This document shows positions 53,049 to 61,710 of a stretch of 64,000 nt of DNA, piece by piece. Positions within the stretch are counted from its first letter, which is position 1, and each line of letters starts with the position of its first letter. Made by a program: the position numbers and the translations under genes. Under the pieces are notes generated by a model. The model ran no database searches, was not told the origin of the DNA, and saw nothing but the letters and a program-made list of their open reading frames with translations. This DNA is from Janthinobacterium sp. UMAB-56 (GTDB lineage Bacteria; Pseudomonadota; Gammaproteobacteria; Burkholderiales; Burkholderiaceae_D): positions 167,181 through 231,180 of the forward strand of contig NZ_LT607660.1 of the NCBI RefSeq assembly GCF_900095265.1, in the 5' to 3' direction.

Positions 53049-53451
53049 ACAAAAAGGTTTCGGAAAAATCGAAGGTGCGGGCGTGGCGGTGCATCAGGTG
53101 TGCCGCCGGCGGAAATTTGCTTTGCACGCGCCGTACGGCGGCCAGCGCCGCTGCCGATGCTTCGCTGTCGCGAGAGCGGCGTACGCGCACGCTTTGCAGC
53201 TCGCCGTCGGCGCCTACGCTCAGGTCGAGCACGACGATGGCCGGCAGCATGGGCGGCAGGCGCCCGCTGTATGTGTATGCGCCGTTGGCCGCCATGATCT
53301 GCTGCGCCACCAGCGACTTGTAGATGTCGATGTTGGCGGCCAGCTGTATCGCGGCCGGCGTGCCAGGGGGCGTGCGCGCTACTGGCGGGGCCGCAGTCTG
53401 GCAGGCCGACAGCAGGACAGTGGCGGCAAGGAGGCTGATCGCGTGTCTCAT
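52999..53451 (-). CDS. Second TonB C-terminal-like lipoprotein
   Basis: A 150-residue lipoprotein (signal LLAATVLLSAC, lipid Cys17) with a TonB-C-like fold suggested by LPAIVVLDLSVGADGELQSVRVRRSRDSEASAAALAAVRRV. It resembles the product at 40198-40587 in its lipobox, the following QTxxPP and the beta pattern. It starts 20 bases after trpC and may be read from the trp operon, but a link to tryptophan is not evident. Function unknown. Its 3' end overlaps the diguanylate cyclase gene. Confidence 0.75.
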   Translation of the reverse strand: MRHAISLLAATVLLSACQTAAPPVARTPPGTPAAIQLAANIDIYKSLVAQQIMAANGAYTYSGRLPPMLPAIVVLDLSVGADGELQSVRVRRSRDSEASAAALAAVRRVQSKFPPAAHLMHRHARTFDFSETFLFNEQYRFQLRTLSGPQ

Positions 53452-53471
53452 GGCTGCCAGCCTACCATGGC

Positions 53472-54272
53472 TTAACTGAACAGGCGTGCCAGTTCCACGC
53501 CGGGGTCTGGCGCACGCATGAACGCTTCGCCCACCAGGAAGCTGTGTATGTGTGCGTCGCGCATGCGTTTCACGTCGGCCGTGCTGTGGATGCCCGATTC
53601 GGTGATGATCAATTTGTCTTGCGGGATGCGCGGCAAGAGATTGATGGTCGTGTCGAGCGAGGTCTCGAAGGTGCGCAGGTTGCGGTTGTTGATGCCGATC
53701 AGCGCGCTCTTGAGCTTGAGTGCCGCGTCGAGTTCCTCGCCGTCGTGGCTTTCGATCAGCACGCCCATGCCCAGTTCGTGGGCGCACGCTTCCATCTCGG
53801 CCATCAGGCCATGGTCGAGCGCCGCGACGATCAGGAGGATGCAGTCGGCACCCATGGCGCGCGCTTCATAGATCTGGTACATGTCGACCATGAAATCCTT
53901 GCGCAGCACGGGGATGGTGCAGGCGGCGCGCGCCTGCTGCAGATATGCCACGCAGCCCTGGAAGAACTGCTCGTCCGTCAGCACGGACAGGCAGGCCGCG
54001 CCATGCGCCGCATAGCTGGCGGCGATATCAAACGGATGGAAGTCGGCGCGTATCACGCCTTTCGACGGCGACGCTTTTTTCACTTCGGCGATGATGCCGG
54101 GCTTGCCGGCGGTGATGTGCTGGCGCAGGCTTGCTTCAAAGCCGCGCAGGCCGGCGCGCAGGGCGTTGTCGCTTTCCACGTCGCTGCGCAGGCTGGCCAG
54201 GCTGCGGTGCGCTTTGGCTTTCGCCACTTCATCGGCCTTCACGGCCAGGATTTTATCGAGTATGTCGGACAT
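53472..54272 (-). CDS. trpC: Indole-3-glycerol phosphate synthase
   Basis: A 266-residue TIM-barrel enzyme that cyclises carboxyphenylamino-deoxyribulose phosphate to indole-3-glycerol phosphate in tryptophan synthesis. Conserved catalytic stretches: [52 protein letters not shown] and ITESGIHS. Unlike E. coli, it is not fused to TrpF. It lies 33 bases after trpD in the trpEGDC operon. Confidence 0.97.
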   Translation of the reverse strand: MSDILDKILAVKADEVAKAKAHRSLASLRSDVESDNALRAGLRGFEASLRQHITAGKPGIIAEVKKASPSKGVIRADFHPFDIAASYAAHGAACLSVLTDEQFFQGCVAYLQQARAACTIPVLRKDFMVDMYQIYEARAMGADCILLIVAALDHGLMAEMEACAHELGMGVLIESHDGEELDAALKLKSALIGINNRNLRTFETSLDTTINLLPRIPQDKLIITESGIHSTADVKRMRDAHIHSFLVGEAFMRAPDPGVELARLFS

Positions 54273-54305
54273 GATGGTCGCTATTCTATAAAGGAGGGCG
54301 GCAGC

Positions 54306-55349
54306 TTACGCTTGCGCCGGGGTGCCCAGTTGCTGCGTCACCTGCACGAATTGGTCGAGTTTGGCCAGGGCGGCGCCGGAATTGACGGCGCTGCGCGCAC
54401 GCGCCAGGCCGTCTTCGATCGAGCTGGCCACGCCTGCCGCGTACAGCGCCGTGCCCGCATTCAGGGCGACGATGTCAGCCGCCGCACCGGGCTCGCCGCG
54501 TAGCGCTTCCATCATCTTGGCCTTTGATTCGATGGAATCGGCCACCTTCAGGTTGCGGCTGGCGATCATCGACATGCCGAAATCTTCGGGATGGATTTCA
54601 TATTCGCGGATCTCGCCGTTGACCAGTTCGCCGACCATGGTGGCCGCACCCAGCGACACTTCATCCATATTGTCGCGGCCATACACGACGATGGCGTGCT
54701 GTGCGCCCAGGCGCTGCAGCACGCGCACCTGGATGCCGACCAGGTCGGCGTGGAACACGCCCATCAAAATGTTAGGTGCGCCGGCCGGGTTCGTCAGGGG
54801 GCCGAGGATATTGAAAATCGTGCGCACACCGAGTTCGCGGCGCACGGGCGCCGCATGCTTCATGGCCGCATGGTGGTTGGGCGCATACATGAAGCCGATG
54901 CCCGTCTGCGCGATCGACTGGGCGATCTGCTCGGGTTGCAGGTTGATGTTGACGCCCAGGGAGTCCAGTACGTCGGCGCTGCCGGACGAGGACGAGACGC
55001 TGCGTCCGCCATGCTTGGCCACGCGCGCGCCGGCTGCTGCCGCCACGAACATCGAGGCGGTGGAAATATTGAAAGTGTGCGCGCCGTCGCCGCCCGTGCC
55101 GACGATGTCGAGCAGGTTGGTGGTGTCGGCCATGGGCACCTTGGTGGAAAACTCGCGCATGACTTGCGCGGCGGCGGCGATCTCACCGATGGTTTCCTTT
55201 TTCACGCGCAAACCCATGGTCAGGGCCGCGATCATGGTGGGCGACATTTCGCCGGACATGATCTGGCGGAACAGGTACAGCATTTCGTCGTGAAAGATCT
55301 CGCGGTGTTCGATGCAGCGCAGCAGGGCTTCTTGTGGGGTGATCGGCAT
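54306..55349 (-). CDS. trpD: Anthranilate phosphoribosyltransferase
   Basis: A 347-residue enzyme that joins anthranilate to PRPP. PRPP-binding glycine loop [17 protein letters not shown] and [21 protein letters not shown] are clear, as are [10 protein letters not shown] and MDEVSLGA. It is a free TrpD, not fused to TrpG. AAGGAAG precedes ATG 55349. Third gene of the trp operon; the frame is open much further upstream, but homology begins here. Confidence 0.97.
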   Translation of the reverse strand: MPITPQEALLRCIEHREIFHDEMLYLFRQIMSGEMSPTMIAALTMGLRVKKETIGEIAAAAQVMREFSTKVPMADTTNLLDIVGTGGDGAHTFNISTASMFVAAAAGARVAKHGGRSVSSSSGSADVLDSLGVNINLQPEQIAQSIAQTGIGFMYAPNHHAAMKHAAPVRRELGVRTIFNILGPLTNPAGAPNILMGVFHADLVGIQVRVLQRLGAQHAIVVYGRDNMDEVSLGAATMVGELVNGEIREYEIHPEDFGMSMIASRNLKVADSIESKAKMMEALRGEPGAAADIVALNAGTALYAAGVASSIEDGLARARSAVNSGAALAKLDQFVQVTQQLGTPAQA

Positions 55350-55414
55350 GATGCTTCCTTCTTCAATGATGGCGCAGGAGGACACTGATGGCACGCCGGG
55401 GCGTGCGCATGAAA

Positions 55415-55978
55415 TCAGCGCTCGAGAAAATTCTTCAGCAGGGCGTGGCCGTGTTCCGAGAGGATCGATTCGGGGTGGAACTGCACGCCCTCGATATCGT
55501 ATTCCCGGTGGCGCACGCCCATGATTTCGCCGTCGTCCGTCCACGCTGTCACTTCCAGGCAGGAAGGCAGCGAAGCGCGTTCGATCGCCAAAGAGTGGTA
55601 GCGGATCACTGTGAAAGGGCTGGGCAAGCCTTTGAAAACGCCCACGCCCGTATGGGCGATGAGGGAAGTCTTGCCATGCATGACTTGCTTGGCGCGGATG
55701 ACTTTGCCGCCAAATGCTACACCGATGGCCTGGTGGCCCAGGCACACGCCAAGAATCGGCTTCTTGCCGGCGAAGTGCTTGAGCACTTCCACCGAGATAC
55801 CTGCCTGCTCTGGTGCTTTCGGACCGGGCGAGATGCAGATGCGGTCCGGGTTCAGCGCCTCGATCTGTTCGATCGTGATTTCATCATTGCGGTAGACCCG
55901 CACGTCTTCGCCCAGTTCGCCGAAATACTGCACGATGTTGTAGGTGAAGGAATCGTAGTTGTCGATCATCAGCAGCAT
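55415..55978 (-). CDS. trpG: Anthranilate synthase glutamine amidotransferase component
   Basis: A 187-residue class-I amidotransferase. It releases ammonia from glutamine for TrpE. Nucleophile Cys79 in GVCLGHQ and the His/Glu pair in VQFHPES are intact. Start 55978, with GGGAG upstream, is one base past the trpE stop codon, so the subunits are coupled and made in similar amounts. Length is typical of stand-alone TrpG/PabA and it may also serve p-aminobenzoate synthesis, as in other bacteria; that is not shown here. Confidence 0.97.
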   Translation of the reverse strand: MLLMIDNYDSFTYNIVQYFGELGEDVRVYRNDEITIEQIEALNPDRICISPGPKAPEQAGISVEVLKHFAGKKPILGVCLGHQAIGVAFGGKVIRAKQVMHGKTSLIAHTGVGVFKGLPSPFTVIRYHSLAIERASLPSCLEVTAWTDDGEIMGVRHREYDIEGVQFHPESILSEHGHALLKNFLER

Positions 55979-55979
55979 C

Positions 55980-57476
55980 TTAAAACTCCCCATCCAGGCC
56001 ATCTTGCACTTGTTCGGCGGCGCGCAGTACGGCGCGCGCCTTGTTTTCGGTTTCCTGCCATTCCATTTCGGGGATCGAGTCGGCCACGATGCCGGCTGCA
56101 GCCTGCACGTAGAGCATGCCGTCCTTGATCACGCCAGTGCGGATCGCAATCGCCACATCCATCTCGCCGCCAAACGACAGATAGCCGCAGGCGCCGCCAT
56201 AGATGCCGCGCTTGGTGATTTCCAGTTCGTCGATCACTTCCATGGCGCGCACTTTCGGCGCGCCCGTCAGGGTGCCGGCGGGGAAGGTCGCGCGCAGCAC
56301 GTCCAGGTTCGACAGGCCGTCTTTCAAGTTGCCTTCCACGTTCGAGACGATGTGCTGCACGTGCGAATATTTTTCGATGACCATGCGGTCGGTGACGTGC
56401 ACGCTGCCCGTCTGCGCGATGCGGCCGATGTCGTTGCGCGCCAGGTCGATCAGCATCACGTGTTCGGCGATTTCTTTCGGATCGGCCAGCAATTCGGCGG
56501 ACAGTTCGGCGTCGCGTTCTGGCGTGGCGCCGCGCGGACGGGTGCCGGCGATGGGACGCAGGGTGACTTTCTTGCCGCCGTCGGCCGTCGTCTCGTTGCG
56601 TACCAAAATCTCGGGCGAGGCGCCGATGATCTGCATGTCGCCGAAATTATAGAAGTACATATACGGCGACGGGTTCAGCGAACGCAGGGCGCGATACAGG
56701 GTCAGCGGCGAATCGACGTAAGGCTTGCGGATGCGCTGGCCGATCTGCACCTGCATCAGATCGCCGGCCATCACATATTCATGCGCCTTGGCGACCGCCT
56801 TCAGATAGTCTTCCTTGGAAAAGTCGCGGATCGTTTCCGTGCGTACGGAGGCGCTGGTAACGGGCGCATCGACGCCGCGGCGCAGCATCATGCGCAAGTC
56901 CTTCAGGCGCTGGCGCGCCTTGCTGAACGATTCGGCTTGCGTCGTATCGGCGTAGACGATCAGGTAAAGCTTGCCGGACAGGTTGTCGATGACGGCCAGT
57001 TCTTCCGTCACCATCAGCTGGATGTCGGGCAGGTTCAGATCATCTTTCGGCGCGCCGCCGGCGAGTTTTTTCTCGATGTGGCGCACCGTGTCGTAGCCGA
57101 AGTAGCCGGCCAGGCCTCCGCAGAAGCGCGGCATGCCGGGGCGCAGCGCTACCTTGAAGCGCGACTGGTACTGCTCGATGAAGTCGAGCGGATTACCTTC
57201 GTGCTCTTCGATCACGACACCGTTCTTGACGATCTCGGTACGCTTGCCATGGCTGCGCAAGACGGTGTTGGCGGGCAAGCCGATGAAGGAATAGCGGCCG
57301 AAGCGTTCGCCGCCGACGACGGATTCGAGCAGGAAGGTATTCTTGCCGCCTTGCTGGGTCTGCGCCAGTTTCAGGTACAGGGTGAGCGGGGTTTCGAGAT
57401 CGGCGAAAGCTTCCGCGATCAGGGGGATGCGGTTGTAGCCTTGCTGTGCCAGCGATTTGAATTCGAGTTCGGTCAT
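55980..57476 (-). CDS. trpE: Anthranilate synthase component I
   Basis: A 498-residue chorismate-binding enzyme that makes anthranilate, the first committed step to tryptophan. The Trp feedback site signature LLES is at residues 49-52. C-terminal chorismate-binding motifs include [54 protein letters not shown] and [22 protein letters not shown] 57476 has GGAGAG; an in-frame ATG at 57488 is less well placed. A leader peptide and attenuator precede it. Confidence 0.97.
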   Translation of the reverse strand: MTELEFKSLAQQGYNRIPLIAEAFADLETPLTLYLKLAQTQQGGKNTFLLESVVGGERFGRYSFIGLPANTVLRSHGKRTEIVKNGVVIEEHEGNPLDFIEQYQSRFKVALRPGMPRFCGGLAGYFGYDTVRHIEKKLAGGAPKDDLNLPDIQLMVTEELAVIDNLSGKLYLIVYADTTQAESFSKARQRLKDLRMMLRRGVDAPVTSASVRTETIRDFSKEDYLKAVAKAHEYVMAGDLMQVQIGQRIRKPYVDSPLTLYRALRSLNPSPYMYFYNFGDMQIIGASPEILVRNETTADGGKKVTLRPIAGTRPRGATPERDAELSAELLADPKEIAEHVMLIDLARNDIGRIAQTGSVHVTDRMVIEKYSHVQHIVSNVEGNLKDGLSNLDVLRATFPAGTLTGAPKVRAMEVIDELEITKRGIYGGACGYLSFGGEMDVAIAIRTGVIKDGMLYVQAAAGIVADSIPEMEWQETENKARAVLRAAEQVQDGLDGEF

Positions 57477-57547
57477 GTGTCTCTCCATGCCGCCAGGGTA
57501 CGCGTGTGCGTCGTGCTTACAAAGCACAAACCCTGCGGTGGGTTATC

Positions 57548-57581
57548 AAAAAACCTGCCGGTGCGCGTGCGCAACCGACAG
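57548..57581 (-). terminator. Trp attenuator terminator ahead of trpE
   Basis: On the minus strand a 12-bp GC-rich stem with one bulge (57569-57581 with 57555-57566, apex GCGC-AC-GCGC) is followed by GTTTTTTGATAA. It lies between the Trp-rich leader ORF and trpE, about 70 bases before the trpE ATG, where an attenuation terminator belongs. Confidence 0.85.
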
Positions 57582-57602
57582 CAATCTTACACGGCTCGGC
57601 CC

Positions 57603-57695
57603 TTAGGCCTGCCAGGATTGCCAGCGTCGCCAAAGCCAGGCCTCAATCGAGCCGGTTTGGGTGACATTGTGTTTTTTGATGAGAAACGTGTTCAC
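57603..57695 (-). CDS. trpL: Putative trp leader peptide
   Basis: A 30-codon minus-strand ORF from GTG 57695 to TAA 57603. Its end reads W-L-W-R-R-W-Q-S-W-Q-A: four Trp in nine codons, while Trp is a rare residue. The stop is 21 bases before the terminator stem. GATTGC just after the ORF can pair with GCAATC inside the Trp-codon stretch. This is the architecture of ribosome-mediated attenuation: low charged tRNA-Trp stalls the ribosome and changes which hairpin forms. The weak point is the start: GTG has no good Shine-Dalgarno and no ATG exists in this frame. It lies between gph and trpE. Confidence 0.75.
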   Translation of the reverse strand: MNTFLIKKHNVTQTGSIEAWLWRRWQSWQA

Positions 57696-57714
57696 GATAT
57701 GGTGTTGGGGTTGG

Positions 57715-58431
57715 TCAGTATGCTGGTCTGTTGTGCATGCTAATAAAATCGGCCGCTTCGAGCAGCGTATTTACTATACCATCGGAATCGGTGTCGTGTA
57801 TAGAGTGTCCGTGGTTGTAGCCATACGGCACCGTCAACACGGGGCAAGCCGCTGCCCGTGCCGCTTGCGCGTCATTCGAAGAGTCGCCGATGGCCACCAC
57901 TTTGGCGGGCGCCAGGTCGAAGTCCGCACACACTTGCAGCAGCGGCATGGGGTGCGGTTTTTTCTTCGGCAGCGAATCGCCGCCGTAGACGATCTCGAAA
58001 TACTGCGCCAGGTTTTTCTGCTGCAGCAGGGGCAGGGCGAAGGCGATCGGCTTGTTGGTGACGCAAGCCAGGCGCAAGCCCGCCGCCTTCATCGCCGCCA
58101 GTCCTGCTTCGACGTCCGGGTAGAGGGTGCTGAACTGGCCATTGATGGCCAGGTAGTGGCGCTGGTAGGCCTCCATCGCCGCGTCAAAACGCTGTTCCAC
58201 GCCGGCCGTATCAAAGTCGAGCGCCAGCACGGAGCGGATCAGGTTTTCCGAACCTTTGCCCACCATCAGCTTGATGGCCTCGGCGCTGATGGGTGCCAGG
58301 TCCAGTTCGGCGCGCATGCCATTGATGGCGACATGAAAATCGGGCACGGTGTCGAGCATCGTGCCATCGAGATCGATGATGGCGGCGCGCACGCCGGCCA
58401 GTACGTGGTCTTTCAGCGTGCCCGCTTGCAT
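57715..58431 (-). CDS. gph: Phosphoglycolate phosphatase (HAD family)
   Basis: A 238-residue HAD hydrolase with motif I DLDGTMLDT (nucleophile and acid Asp), motif II VTNK, and motif III K...GDSSNDAQAARAA. It removes phosphate from 2-phosphoglycolate, a by-product of DNA repair and oxygenase chemistry. The start overlaps the rpe stop by one base (TGATG at 58431). The rpe-gph-trpEGDC order is a known betaproteobacterial arrangement, and some trp transcription could come from this upstream unit. Confidence 0.93.
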   Translation of the reverse strand: MQAGTLKDHVLAGVRAAIIDLDGTMLDTVPDFHVAINGMRAELDLAPISAEAIKLMVGKGSENLIRSVLALDFDTAGVEQRFDAAMEAYQRHYLAINGQFSTLYPDVEAGLAAMKAAGLRLACVTNKPIAFALPLLQQKNLAQYFEIVYGGDSLPKKKPHPMPLLQVCADFDLAPAKVVAIGDSSNDAQAARAAACPVLTVPYGYNHGHSIHDTDSDGIVNTLLEAADFISMHNRPAY

Positions 58432-59105
58432 CAGGCGCCCGTCACTTTGGCCAATTCGGCGCGCATGGCGTCGATGACGGCCTTGTAGTCAGGCTTGCCG
58501 AAGATGGCCGAGCCGGCGACAAAGGTGTCGGCGCCGGCGGCGGCGGCGGCGGCGATGTTGTCGATCTTGATGCCGCCATCGACTTCCAGCATGATGTCAC
58601 GGCCCGATTCGTCGATCATGCGGCGCGCTTCGGCGATTTTCTTCAGCGCTTGCGGAATAAAGGACTGGCCGCCGAAACCCGGGTTGACGGACATGATCAG
58701 GATGATGTCGATCTTGTCCATTACATGTTCCAGGTAGTGCAGCGGCGTGCCCGGGTTGAACACCAGGCCCGATTTGCAGCCATTGTCGCGGATCAGCTGC
58801 AAGGAGCGGTCCACGTGATCCGACGCTTCCGGGTGGAAGGTGATGATGTTCGCGCCAGCCTTGGCGAAATCCGGGATAATGCGATCGACAGGCTTGACCA
58901 TCAGATGCACGTCGATGGGCACTTGCACGTGTGGGCGTATCGCTTCGCACACCAGTGGGCCGATGGTCAGGTTCGGCACATAATGGTTATCCATCACGTC
59001 GAAGTGGATGATGTCGGCACCGGCGGTAACGACGTTGCGCACTTCCTCGCCCAGACGGGCAAAGTCGGCGGACAGGATGCTGGGAGCGATACGGAATGTT
59101 GTCAT
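58431..59105 (-). CDS. rpe: Ribulose-phosphate 3-epimerase
   Basis: A 224-residue TIM-barrel enzyme interconverting ribulose-5-phosphate and xylulose-5-phosphate in the pentose phosphate pathway. Family blocks: [62 protein letters not shown] (here [16 protein letters not shown]) and [10 protein letters not shown]. Metal and catalytic residues are intact. It is the first gene of the rpe-gph unit and is divergent from apaG. Confidence 0.97.
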   Translation of the reverse strand: MTTFRIAPSILSADFARLGEEVRNVVTAGADIIHFDVMDNHYVPNLTIGPLVCEAIRPHVQVPIDVHLMVKPVDRIIPDFAKAGANIITFHPEASDHVDRSLQLIRDNGCKSGLVFNPGTPLHYLEHVMDKIDIILIMSVNPGFGGQSFIPQALKKIAEARRMIDESGRDIMLEVDGGIKIDNIAAAAAAGADTFVAGSAIFGKPDYKAVIDAMRAELAKVTGA

Positions 59106-59273
59106 GGTGGCTAAGAGCTAAGAGTAGAAAATGCGAAGATGCGCTATTTTACGCTTGACGCCGTTACCATGCCTTATTGAAGCACAGTGAAACGCTGAAT
59201 ACACGGCGCGCGATGGCCAATGCGGGCGCGCGGCACACAATATACGACTGGCAATGTCTGAATAGGAATAACG

Positions 59274-59648
59274 ATGGCGACTTATGAATTTACGGTAACG
59301 GTCAAGACGCAATATCTGCCCGAGCAATCGGCACCAGACCAGGGGCGGCATGTGTTCAGCTACACGGTACGCGTTGTCAACACGGGCACGGCTGGCGCGC
59401 AACTGATTTCGCGCCACTGGGTCATCACGGATGCGAACAACAAGGTGGAAGAGGTGCGCGGCCTGGGCGCCGTCGGTCACCAGCCGCTCCTGCAGCCGGG
59501 CGAACAGTTCGAATACACGAGCGGGACGATGCTGGGCACGCCGCAAGGCTCGATGCACGGCGAATACTTTTGCGTGGCCGAAGATGGCCATCAGTTCGAA
59601 GCGCCGATTCCCGAGTTCGTACTGTCGGTGCCGCGTACCTTGCATTGA
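59274..59648 (+). CDS. apaG: ApaG (Co2+/Mg2+ efflux-associated DUF525 protein)
   Basis: A 124-residue all-beta protein of the ApaG/DUF525 family: YEFTVTVKTQYLPEQS, FSYTVRVVNTGTAGAQLISRHWVITDANN, VRGLGAVGHQPLLQPGEQFEYTSG and GSMHGEYFCVAEDG. Such proteins are linked to magnesium and cobalt resistance and to Ap4A metabolism, mechanism unresolved. AGGAATA precedes the ATG. Confidence 0.95.
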   Translation: MATYEFTVTVKTQYLPEQSAPDQGRHVFSYTVRVVNTGTAGAQLISRHWVITDANNKVEEVRGLGAVGHQPLLQPGEQFEYTSGTMLGTPQGSMHGEYFCVAEDGHQFEAPIPEFVLSVPRTLH

Positions 59649-59672
59649 CGGGACGCCGGGGCTTGCGCCCCT

Positions 59673-59819
59673 TTATTTCAGTTTTTCGGTGCTGTCCTGT
59701 TCTTCTTTGAGCTGTTTGCGTGCTGGTGGCGCGGGTTTTTTACCCGAATACATGGTCCACCAGACTATAAATGCCAGCAAGAAGAACGCCACCAGCGCCT
59801 CTATCATCAAGATCCACAT
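59673..59819 (-). CDS. Small single-pass membrane protein, function unknown
   Basis: A 48-residue protein: one transmembrane helix (about 3-23) followed by a charged tail (SGKKPAPPARKQLKEEQDSTEKLK). AGGGG precedes ATG 59819. It is divergent from mltA with only ten bases between the two start codons. The predicted topology is N-out or N-in, not determinable. It is too short for a family assignment; similar small proteins accompany mltA in related genomes is a possibility I cannot verify. Confidence 0.6.
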   Translation of the reverse strand: MWILMIEALVAFFLLAFIVWWTMYSGKKPAPPARKQLKEEQDSTEKLK

Positions 59820-59829
59820 ACGTACCCCT

Positions 59830-61098
59830 ATGTTATTTACCCGCAGCTTAGTATTTACCCGCCGTCTACTGACACGCGGTAGTCTACCCGTTTCAATCGG
59901 CGTCGTAGCGCTTGCTTTGTCCGCCTGCACCACGCCGTCCACGCCGCCCACTGCCTCCAGCGGCAAGGCGCCCGCCATCGCGCCGACCGTCGTCAAGCCA
60001 GTGCCTGCCAAGCCGGCGGATGCCAAGGATGCCACTGATGTGGCTGCTCCCACCTTCGTGCCCGCCAAGTTTGCCGCCTTGCCTGGCTGGGCCCGCGATG
60101 ACATGCGCGCCGTCTGGCCAGCGTTCATGGCTTCATGCGGCGTGCTGGTCAAACGCCCGGACTGGAAGGAATCGTGCACCATCGCGCGCCAGGTCAATGC
60201 GGACAGCGACAAAGCCATCCGCCTGTTCTTCGAGACTTTCTTTGTGCCAAATCAAGTCATCACCGCCGATGGCGCCAGTACCGGTTTGGTGACCGGCTAT
60301 TACGAACCGCTGCTGCACGGGGCGCGCAAGCGCGGCGGTCCATACCAGACGCCGCTGTACAAGGTGCCTGACGATCTGGTTTCGGTCGACCTGGCCGGCG
60401 TGTATCCGGAGCTGAAGAACATGCGCTTGCGGGGCAAGCTGGTCGGCAAGAAGGTGATACCGTACGCGACCCGCGCCGACATCGAGCGCGCCACGGCCGT
60501 CACGGGCAAGGAATTGCTGTGGGTGGATGACGAAGTCGAAGCGTTCTTCCTGCAGGTGCAGGGTTCCGGACGCGTGCAGCTGACCGATACGCAGGAAACC
60601 GTGCGCGTGGCGTATGCGGATCAAAACGGCCATCCCTACAAGTCGATCGGCCGCTATCTGGTCGACAAGGGCGAGCTGACCCTGAGTCAGGCGTCCGCGC
60701 AGGGCATCAAGGCGTGGATCGCCGGCCATCCCACGCGCAAGGATGAATTGTTTAACGCCAATCCCAGCTATGTCTTCTTCAAGGAAGAGCGCCTGCCTGA
60801 CCCGAAAGTGGGGCCCAAGGGTGCGCTGGGCGTGCCGCTGACGCCGCAGCGCTCGGTGGCTATCGATTCGCGCTTCCTGCCGCTGGGTGCGCCCGTGTTC
60901 CTGTCCACCACGCAAGCCAATAGCGAGATTCCCATGCAGCGCCTGGTGATGGCGCAGGATACGGGCGGCGCCATTCGCGGACCCATCCGTGTCGATTACT
61001 TCTTTGGCTTTGGCGCGGAAGCGGCCGAGAATGCGGGCCGCATGAAGCAGAGCGGCGCCGTGTGGGTGTTGTTGCCGAAGCAGGCGCCGACGCGCTGA
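59830..61098 (+). CDS. mltA: Membrane-bound lytic murein transglycosylase A
   Basis: A 422-residue lipoprotein: signal with lipobox ALSAC (lipid Cys33), a Pro/Ala-rich linker (about 35-75), the MltA beta domain (ASTGLVTGYYEPLLHGARKRGGPYQTPLYKVPDDL, LLWVDDEVEAFFLQVQGSGRVQL) and a C-terminal 3D domain with three conserved Asp (AIDSRFLPLG, AQDTGGAIRGPIRVDYFFGFG). It cleaves peptidoglycan glycan strands to 1,6-anhydro ends at the outer membrane. ATG 59830 starts the signal peptide but lacks a ribosome site of its own; the ten bases to the divergent gene are shared. Confidence 0.92.
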   Translation: MLFTRSLVFTRRLLTRGSLPVSIGVVALALSACTTPSTPPTASSGKAPAIAPTVVKPVPAKPADAKDATDVAAPTFVPAKFAALPGWARDDMRAVWPAFMASCGVLVKRPDWKESCTIARQVNADSDKAIRLFFETFFVPNQVITADGASTGLVTGYYEPLLHGARKRGGPYQTPLYKVPDDLVSVDLAGVYPELKNMRLRGKLVGKKVIPYATRADIERATAVTGKELLWVDDEVEAFFLQVQGSGRVQLTDTQETVRVAYADQNGHPYKSIGRYLVDKGELTLSQASAQGIKAWIAGHPTRKDELFNANPSYVFFKEERLPDPKVGPKGALGVPLTPQRSVAIDSRFLPLGAPVFLSTTQANSEIPMQRLVMAQDTGGAIRGPIRVDYFFGFGAEAAENAGRMKQSGAVWVLLPKQAPTR

Positions 61099-61117
61099 GT
61101 TGTTGCGCGCGACGCCG

Positions 61118-61140
61118 GCTAAGCCGTGGGCTGGCTTAGC
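61118..61140. terminator. Hairpin between mltA and usp
   Basis: GCTAAGCC (61118-61125) pairs with GGCTTAGC (61133-61140), seven-base loop, between two convergent stops and overlapping the usp stop codon. Without a T-run its strength is uncertain. Confidence 0.4.
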
Positions 61141-61573
61141 GTAGCACCATGACTGGCAATTGCGTATGCGCCAGCACTTTTTGCGTTTCGCTGCCCACGA
61201 ACAGCTTATTCAAGCCCTTGCGGCCATGCGAGGCCATCAGGATGATGTCGCAATGGTAGGTCTGCGCGGCACTGACGATTTCATCGTGCGGGCTGGGCGA
61301 CACGGCCACCACGCCTTCGAAGGGCACGCCGACGGCGCGCGCCGCTGCGCCGATCTTGTCGATGGCGCGTTGCGAGGCTTCCTGCATCTGCTGTTCGTAC
61401 AGGCTGGCGTCGAGCACGATGCCGCCGTCGGCCATCGGCGAAAACGGGAAGGGCTGCACCACACTGATGGCGACCAGCTTGGCCTTGTTCAGTTGGGCGA
61501 AGGCGAGGGCGGTCTCGGCGGCTTTGTCGGACAACGGCGAGCCGTCGGTGGGAAATAAGATGGTGTTAAACAT
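61136..61573 (-). CDS. Universal stress protein (UspA family)
   Basis: A 145-residue single USP domain. N-terminal ILFPTDGSPLSDKAAETAL and the ATP-binding loop MASHGRKGLNKLFVGSETQKVLAHTQLPVMVL (GxxG-x9-G-S/T form) are intact, so it probably binds ATP. Such proteins respond to starvation, oxygen limitation and other stress. GGAGCAC precedes the ATG. A perfect FNR-type box is 55 bases upstream, so anaerobic induction is likely. Confidence 0.92.
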   Translation of the reverse strand: MFNTILFPTDGSPLSDKAAETALAFAQLNKAKLVAISVVQPFPFSPMADGGIVLDASLYEQQMQEASQRAIDKIGAAARAVGVPFEGVVAVSPSPHDEIVSAAQTYHCDIILMASHGRKGLNKLFVGSETQKVLAHTQLPVMVLR

Positions 61574-61627
61574 AGCGTGCTCCTCAAGTGATGTCAGACA
61601 GCTTATGGATTTAGATCAATTAAAACC

Positions 61628-61641
61628 TTGATATAAATCAA
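61628..61641 (-). promoter_or_regulatory. FNR/ANR box upstream of the usp gene
   Basis: TTGATATAAATCAA matches the FNR consensus TTGAT-N4-ATCAA exactly. A -10-like CATAAG lies on the minus strand at 61602-61607, which puts the box centre about 40 bases before a start near 61595, the usual class-II activating position. Confidence 0.75.
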
Positions 61642-61710
61642 ACCTACCAGGCTTTGGCATGAATAGTGTCGCCAAGGCAATCTTTTAGCAGTGTATGCCT
61701 GTTCATCTCT

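Noticed and set aside
57595..57674. Alternative leader frame starting at ATG 57674 in the trpE leader (MSPKPARL...)
   Set aside because: No ribosome site and Gly/Pro-rich content; the Trp-codon cluster is in the other frame and ends just before the terminator.
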